Source: Linyphia triangularis (Eukaryota > Arthropoda > Arachnida > Araneae > Linyphiidae). From it: a stretch of 64,000 nucleotides of DNA. The translations under genes were made by a program, and so were the position numbers. Under the pieces are notes generated by a model. It searched no databases and had not been told where the DNA came from. It saw nothing but the letters and a program-made list of their open reading frames with translations. The stretch spans positions 90,448,447-90,512,446 of the forward strand of contig OZ021727.1 of NCBI GenBank assembly GCA_963978545.1, given 5' to 3'. How positions within the stretch are numbered: the first letter of the stretch is position 1; the number at the start of each line of letters is the position of its first letter. Positions 25,601 through 34,600 of the stretch are shown here, in pieces.

Positions 25601-28600
25601 AGTTGGTTGTTGGATATAATATTATAAAGCTGATTTTTGTTTAAACATTTGTTTAATAAATGATTATCGTTTTTATATTGTTCTTATAAACTGAAAAGAA
25701 AATTTGTTCAAAAATAAATTTGCTTTACTAATGAAAATAAGATCATGATTAAGTAGGAATGAATATGAGACAACTTTTAAGGAAATAATACAGTAAAATG
25801 TTTGGATATGAAATTATCAAGGGTGACTAACAAATAAAATCCTATCAACACTACATTAAGATACAAATTAGGAATCGCAAAATTTGACTAAAGTATGTGA
25901 TTTTGTTTTATTGGTTTCAAAATGTAAAGTATGTTTCAATAATTACATATGTAAAAATACCATCTAAAATATATCGCAACGATTAACTGAATATTTTAGT
26001 TTTAACTGTGTTATAAAAAGATTACTATTGTGATACCGTTGCAGTGGACATGACGTCATGATGAACAGACATTATGCGACGTCGTAATAACTACAACTTC
26101 TACTACGGTGCGGTTGGATTAATACTACTTCGGATTCGAACAATCCACCTTTTTCACTTGCTTCTTCTTATTAACGCGCTAATGAATCCTCGCTGTGTTA
26201 CTGCTTAACGTAAAATGCCTGTAAAGTTTTTCCTTAAATAATAGACTTCATTAAGTAACGTGCAACATGTATTGCTTATTTAATATTTATAATTTCATAC
26301 ACTAACTAGCCTCACGACACTGTAAAACAACGAAACGACTTCCTTGGATCAGAAGCTTTCAATTTTGTATTACAGAAGCTTAACAGGTAACTTAAATTCC
26401 TTATCACAATAAATAATTATACCGTAAATACTTATAAAACACTTTACATTACCCTAGTTACTTTTTCACACATTTTTTGCCATCATTGTTCGAGCCAACA
26501 TATCCAGGGCAGCACTCATGTATTCGCACTCGTTGTCTCGTCACACCCTTCACTTGAATCCTAGCAACAATAATGTTACGAATTTTTGTATATTTGTAAA
26601 TATTTCGTAGTGTTAATTTTGTAAATAGTAAAATTTATGTACATTTCGCATAAGGCAATGCGATAGTTTGTTTCCCTGCAATGAGTCTCTTGATGCTTGA
26701 TAACGAGTTTTACAGAGGTAACGCTGGGAAGCGAGTTTTACAAGGAGCAGGGCATTTAACATTATGGTAATTGCAATCTCGCCAAATTGGCGACGGTTTC
26801 GGCGACTAATTTTTGTCACCAAATTTGGCGAGAAATCACCAAATGTCGCCAAACTTGGCGACAATTTGGTGACATTTTCGGTCCCCATGTACATGTATAG
26901 GACTTTTCGACTACGATCTGGAAAGTTCTCTAAATGTTTATCTCTGGAAGATTCACGAAAGTTCGCCTCCCCTATATAAGACCGAGAGAGAGTGTGATCG
27001 AGTTAGTTGAGTCAGTTAGTTGACTGTTGTCGAGATGTTTCTTTTATTTATCGAGTTGGCTGGATATTTCGGGAAGGTTCTCACGCGCCTCTATAAATTA
27101 GACCGCAGCTAAAATCGGCAGACAGTTTGACAACGAATTTGGATGAAAGCTGATCGCTTTGTTTATCTACTGGAGTGAGCTTGTATAATCGCTGTATTCG
27201 AAGTTGTTCTTACCGAAAATTGTTAGGAAGCTTAATAGTGATTGCACTGTTGCCCATGAATAAATTGAGTGAGTTTTTGAGTTAATAAATAATAGTTTTT
27301 ATCTACTAAAAACTGTGCCCTCATTGCATAGGAGGAAAATTCATAACACTATTGTTATAAAATATTTTTTATTTATATTTTAATCATAATTTTGTATTAA
27401 ATCTATGCATTTTTTAAAAACTTTTTATTAAACAATTTATAATTAAATAAATATTGAAGTCAAATTTACAATTCTTTATGAAAACATGAGTTAATATAAT
27501 ATTTTTTCTTTGCAATAAAAATCATACCTTTATGTTAATTAAAAAATTTTTATATCCATTCGAATAACGTCCTATTTAATCATTTTAATTGCAATGGGGA
27601 AGTTATATGATTTTCAAACCGGTTTGAAAACAATAGTTTCTTTTAAAATAAGCATAATGGTACCATTTAAAGTTTGAAAAAATTCAATTTATATTATTTA
27701 AATTAACTTTTGAATGACCCTGACGTCACTTCCTTTAAAAATGTCGTCTTTGCACTGTGACGTCACGATACATGGTCTAGGTTCTTTCGGTTTTAGATTC
27801 CTGCAAAAGCAAAGCTGTTGCGATTTGTTTGTTTTTTTCTTTTAAAGTTGTTGCCTTGAAATTTTGTATTTACAATGTCAAAAGTGTTGTATAAGTAATG
27901 TATTGTTCCTTGCTGCAAAAATACCACCATTTATGCTTTGAATAAGGTATTTTTTAGTGAACCTAAGGATCATTTAAGGCGAAAACAATGGTGAACAGCA
28001 ATTAAGCGATACAAAACCAAAAATAAGAAATTGTTTTATAAAATTTCTCTCTACTGCTGTGAATATTATTTTTCAGTAAATTGAAATTATTTTTGTTTTA
28101 ATTGATTATAAAAATATGCACGAACCAATTTGTTATCGTTAGGATATATTTTCTTTAGCATTTCAGATTAATAACACGCCTCATTTTATATTTTAATGGA
28201 TCGTTAAGAAATCGAAGTTTTGTGATATTTTCCCTTCAATTAACAAACGAATCATGCGAGATATTTTAGTTGGGTCTTTTAAGAGTATTTGTTAATATTA
28301 TTGATATTTTCTTTCTTTGAAGATTAAAAAACAGTTGTTTGCGATTTTCAAATCGTGGATATATCCTATGGCATTATCGTCATAAATTTCCCGCTCTGAT
28401 CTGTGAAAAAAAGGAGTATTATTGTCTCCACAATATATTTAAACAGAGGCTGTTTAAAATTTAGTCCTTTTCTGTGAAAATAATTGATACAAACAGATTG
28501 AATTTAAGGTACTACTACGCATTGGTAACTAGGAAATTGCTTTTGAGTATTGATGTTTTTAGAAAAAGTGGGTTATTTCAAATACTTTCAAAACAAAACT

Positions 28601-31600
28601 TTGAAAAATAATAGCTATATTTTATTTTGAATCTGTTCTTAATCGTAAATAAATGTAAAATAATCTTGGTTGGTTGTTTTCTGATTATCTGGCGCCGTCA
28701 GCAGCACGAGGGCTACAATGCGCCAAAACATTTCGTCATTTAACAAACCAACATACATTTACAAACATCCATGCCAACACGGGACTCGAACCCGCAACCT
28801 CGCGGTCTAGAAGCCAGCACGCTAACCACTATACCGTTTGGTCGGCAAAAAAATAATCTTGGATGATGCTGTGTGTAGTATGGGTTCCGTGGTACCAAAC
28901 TCTTAAAGACGAAGCTTCTATTTTATTATTGGGTGACAACTTAAAGAACGGAGCGCCTAGCCCGCGTCCGATCTGTTTCGATTACGTAAGTATACAGAGA
29001 GAGATTTTTACAAGGGAGGGGAAGTGATTTATCCTCTTGCCACGCATGCGCGTAGGCAGCAGAACACTTATTATTAATTCCAAACAGAATAATAGCTGTT
29101 TAAAAATATATTAATTAATGTGTAAAATGTTAATTAGCTAACTCATTTTAAGTAAAACCGAAATTTTTTTAATGTGAACATAATTTCTACTTATTTACTT
29201 TTACATACGAAAAATTTAGAGCCTAAAAATGATAATTTAGAAAAAAAAAAAAAAAAAAAGTTCAAGTGTGTACCTGTACATACATCTTAGTCATTTTCAG
29301 AAGAAGGAATACCATGGCCGTTTGTTGTATTTCAAGTTATCCATCTTACATAGGGTTAACTGACACTATAGGAAAAGGCTTTATTTAGGCGTCTTCTCAC
29401 CTTAGGCACCTCGAAAATAGGCTATTTTCGCGATTTTTTTTCGAGGATTTTTGCAAACAATTATGGGATAAAATGGATCCTATATAATAAACACATCTTT
29501 CAAGTACAAGAACATTTTATTTTTTTATTTTTTTGAACAAATATTATAATAAAACAGTAGCATCGAAAAACCCGTGCAGAAATGTAATGTTCGTGGCTTG
29601 TTGATGAAATTTCGGAAACTATCCTGCCGATTGTCATGACATTTGAATGACATATTCTTCATAGTTATGGCTATAGCGCATATAATCAGATTTTTGATAT
29701 TCGCGAAAATAACAAAATGGCGCACGTTTTTCGAAAAAGTAAAAAAAAAAAAAACGCGTTTTTTTGCAGTTTTTTGTAAAAAAACAATACTTCAAATCAA
29801 AATTTCAAAAATCTGATAATATGCGCTATAGCCATAACTATGAAGAATATGTCATTCAAATTTCATGACAATCGGCTCGATAGTTTCCGAAATTTCATCA
29901 ACAAGCCACGAACATTACATTTCTACACGGGTTTTTCGATGCTACTGTTTTATTATAATAATTGTTCAAAAAAATATTTTTTTTCTTTCTTGTACTTGAA
30001 AGATGTGTTTATTATATAGGATCCATTTTATCCCATAATTGTTTGCAAAAATCCTCGAAAAAAATCGCGAAAATAGCCTATTTTCGAGGTGCCTAAAGTG
30101 AGAAGACGCCTTTATGAAGCCTTTTTAATACCTTTATTTATGAGGTCTTTATAATACCTTTATGTATGAAGCCTTTATAAGACTTTATTTATGAAGCCTT
30201 TATAATACCTTTATGTATGAAGCCTTTATAATACCTTTATTTATGAAGTCTTTATAATACCTTTATTTATGAAGTCTTTATAATACCTTTATTTATGAAG
30301 CCTTTTTAATACCTTTATTTATGAGGTCTTTATAATACCTTTATTTATGAAGCCTTTATAATACCTTTATTTATGAAGCTTTTATAAGACGTTTATTATA
30401 AAGATATCATCTTTATATCATCTAAAAATACTCTCTGTACATGCCCTATTAGAACCTGGGGAAAATGACACTGTGGAGTCTATGAACAAGGCAGTAAAAA
30501 ACTTATGATAAATCTTCATCCTTGCTTCAAATTATAATATCTAGTTGGTTTAAAGATACATATTTTAATTAAATTATTGTTTATTGTTATATTTTAAGGT
30601 TGTTGTTATACATTACCTGGCAATGCATACAACTTTGAAGTCCTTTTCTCTGCAATTTTCACCATTATAATTGTTAGAACTATCAAAAAAGTCTTGAAAT
30701 TCACCAGCAAAAGGATCGCTCCTGTTCTCTTCCTTTATACAAACGTTAGGTCTGCAAAATAAAGTTTAATCTACTAAATATATCTTTCATTTTAAATTTT
30801 TTAAAATATATGAACGAAAGTTAATATAGTACGATTATTTTTAATATTTCCCTTCTAAACATGAAGGTAGTGTCTTAACTTTCGTCATTTTATGCTTTTA
30901 TTTCCTGTAGATATCTTATGTATTCCGGATAACAACAAACCAAGGAAAACGTAAGCTCACGCCTGTAACACTGGTATAAGAAAACGCTGTTTTGAAACAA
31001 GTAATTTAGTTTATTTGGTTGTATTTTAGATTTATAAGGTGCAAGTGCAACACAAGGCAATTTAGGAGCTATTTTAGACAGAGAAAAAAATCAATGTAGT
31101 TGCTTAAAGCTGAGGGAATTTGTTACGTAAAGTATATTTCTTCTTCTTCTTCTTATCAAGGCCTATGGGGACTAAGGCACCTCTGCTTAAGCATTTTGTA
31201 CCAACCCCATATCCCGTACATATCGGTAGTGGGCAGTACTGCACAGGATGTAAGCGCACACTCGCAAGGCAAGAGGGAGTGCACAAGTCTACCTATAGCC
31301 ACCGAAGAGTTCATTTCTACCTCTTTCGGTAGCTACCCGATAGATGGCAGCACTACCTACCGTATGTGGAACTTCTTAATTTAGAGGCATCACCAAGCAG
31401 AAGATTCCACCAGAAGACTTGGCTTTGCCACCCCCAGAGGTATTGATTTGTATGGGAACTTGGAGGACTTTTTTACCATGACTGATTTAACGTGCTCCAG
31501 TCACCATTACCGAACACGGCGGTCTTTAGTCGGTCCCAGGCCCGAACTCGCAACCTCAGGGCTCGCAACCTTCTAGTTGCGAGAACGATACTCTCCCGAC

Positions 31601-34600
31601 TGGGCTACGCGGCCCTAAAGTATATTTAGTTGAAAACAAAGATTATTCTTAAATATATTTATGGCCAAATTAATGACTCAAAAGAAAATTATATTTATAA
31701 CAATTTCGTTTAAAACCCACTGGCTGTCATGAACGTATATATGTGTCATTTGATCCTCAGTTTTTCCAGCAATACACTACATTTTTTAATTTATAAATAC
31801 AATTTAAAATAAAATATTTTTTTAAATATTTTTATTCGGATGATAGTTTATAACTTATCTAAAACAAATTAACCAAACAATTTTTTTTTTATTTGAATTA
31901 GAAATATAATTTAAAAATATTTTCGGAAAACAACTGTAGAATTTGGCCCATTCCCTGAACCGTCAGTGGGTTAACTATAATTTTAGGCTAAATTATTGGC
32001 AAAAAAGAAAATTCTATTCAAAAACTCGTGCATTTTAACATTAGATATTTTCATCTGGAATATAAATAATACATACTGTAAAAAAGGTTGGTTGATAAAA
32101 TTGGTTATCAAGTTCTCCTTGGATTTGAATTCTACAATTTAAGAAATAATAGTTCTGTTATGATTCTTCGCCGTTTTGAAACAAGTATGACTCTATTCAT
32201 ACATGATTCAAACTTTTTTTTTTGTATTCTTAACTTTTTGATTTTGTACCCATGCTGCTTTTGACCAATAGATTTACATTTAAACAATTGAATATTAATC
32301 CTCTTGTGCATAGCGTAGCATATATGCTACACAACGTGGGAGTAAAATTTGAGTAATAAATTCATACATTTTATTGCAATTAATTATATCATACTGAGAT
32401 TGTTTATGATAACACATAATTTTAATTATTATACATTTTGTAATAAGCACCAGTTTCACGACCGCTAGATGCATCATAAAAAAAAACAAAAAAACATGTA
32501 CTAGAAAGTGAAAATTATAGCATCGATTTCTAGTGATATTTTAGGATCGAATTAACTAGATTATGGTTAAAACATTTGTCGTTCTTTTTGAGTAATAAAT
32601 TGATCGATTTTATTGCAATGAATAATGAAGTATATCATACTGAGATTGTTTATACTAATTTTTTTTTAATTATTATACTTTTTGTAATAAACACTTGTTA
32701 CATGACCGCTAGTTGCGTCATATATATATATATATATAAAGCGTGTACTAAAAAGTGAAAATTATAGCATGTATTTTTAGTGACATTTTAGGATCGAATT
32801 AACTAGATTATGGTTAAAACATTTGTCGTTCTACAAAAGGTACCCAAATCGAACTACATTGATATTTAAAAAAAAACTTTGCGAGGTGTTATTTTTAACC
32901 TTTAACTGCTGTATGCGGTCTGACAGACCACGAGTCATCTTTTGTGGAATGCTTCCACCCCCTAAAATATTTCAACTTTGACTTTTATTTTAATTTGTAT
33001 GATGCTATGTTTCTTAAATTTTCAAATAATGCTCACAAATTTGTTTGGCGCAGTACAGACCACGTGTTGCCCTTGCGCAAAAAGTATCAAACCACCCAGC
33101 CACAGCAGTTAAAGGTTGATAAATAATTTGTAACAAGTAGTTTTACATTTGCAATCCAATACTTTCAACACTAGGATATCCAGTCATATATTTACCCTTT
33201 AAACCACAACAGGTCGGCTGTCATGGATGTAATGTAATCTCCTAAATTTCTGAAACTTTCTCCAAACTCATCAAAAGCTCTATCGAAATTTCCAAATGCA
33301 TGGCTAAACCTACAAAGAAACACATTCATGATTGTAATACATTTTAATCACCCATTCAGTATATTGGTTAACACATCAGATTACCACGCTTGTGGGTCTG
33401 GGTTCAAATCCGAAGTAAGACATGGATGTCCTAAGTTCTCATCTGAATTTCAATTGAAGTATTTTAATCAGTTTTCACTATATTCAACTGTAAGGAAGTT
33501 GACCAAACCGACGTTACACAACTCTATTTACTCAGAAATCTTCAATAGGCGAATTGAACATTGAAAATGAATTTAAATCTATAACATTCTATGAAATATC
33601 TTTTTCCTGATTTATTATTTAATATGTAGAACAAATGTTCAGGTGAAAGACATGGTGAAGTAAAATATGTGTATGCATTTTCAATTAAAATGGTTGCTTA
33701 CCAGTCCCCAATTCCTGCAGATTCTACACTTGCACTATAAACGGTTATCAAAATTATTATCATACTTAAAATTTTCAGATTGTATACTTGAAGATTACAA
33801 TGTTATATGATATGAAATATCTTGTAAATATCCTTTTCCTAGTAATATTACACCAGAAATCACTGTCTCGCTCTACCGAACTTTACTGAAAGACTTAAGT
33901 AGTCAAGAACCTGCACCTGTCAAGAATTGAACGTAACTTACATACATTTATGTGGCAATAGTTTAACAACACAAAGTTCATGTGAAAGAAATGGTAAAAT
34001 AAAATAGGTGAAGGCATTTTCAATTAAAATGGTTGCTTACCAGTCCCCAAATCTTGCAGATTCTACACTTGCAGATTCTACACTTGCAGATTCTACACTT
34101 GCACTATACACGGTTATCAAAATTATTATCGCACTAAATATTTGCATATTGTATAGTTGAAGATTACAATATTATATGATATGAAATATCTTGTAAATAT
34201 CCTTTTCCTAGTAATATTTCCCCAGAAATCACTGTCTCGTTCTACCGAACTTTACTGGAAGACTTGAGTAGTCAGGAATATCTTATCCGTCACGAATTGA
34301 ACGTAAGTTAAATAAATTTATTTCGCAATAGTTTAATAACACAAGGGTTCATGTGAAAGAAATGGTAAAATAAAATAGGTGAATGCATTTTCAACTAAAA
34401 TGGTTGCTTACCAGTCCCCAAAACTTGCAGATTCTACACTTGCACTATACACGGTTATCAAAATTATTATCGAACTTAAAATCTTCATATTGTATAGTAG
34501 GAGATTACAATGTTATATGATATGAAATATCTTGTAAATATCCTTTTCCTAGTAATATTTCCCCAGAAATCACTATCTCGTTCTACTGAACTTTACTGGA

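Larger units (their letters stand above)
25860..27590 (+). mobile_element. Diverged X MITE, interrupted by an LTR-like insertion
   Basis: TTAA at 25856-25859 precedes an X-like start (AATTAGGAATCGCAAAATTT). X-like interior resumes at 27355 (GTTATAAAATATTTTTTATT). The right terminus is lost. Confidence 0.5.

Noticed and set aside
26031..27348. Full-length LTR retrotransposon
   Set aside because: No second LTR, primer-binding site or gag/pol frame; it looks like a single LTR-like unit.
31100..31384. Overlapping open frames of 60-94 residues
   Set aside because: They lie wholly inside a tRNA-derived SINE with a 12-bp target duplication.
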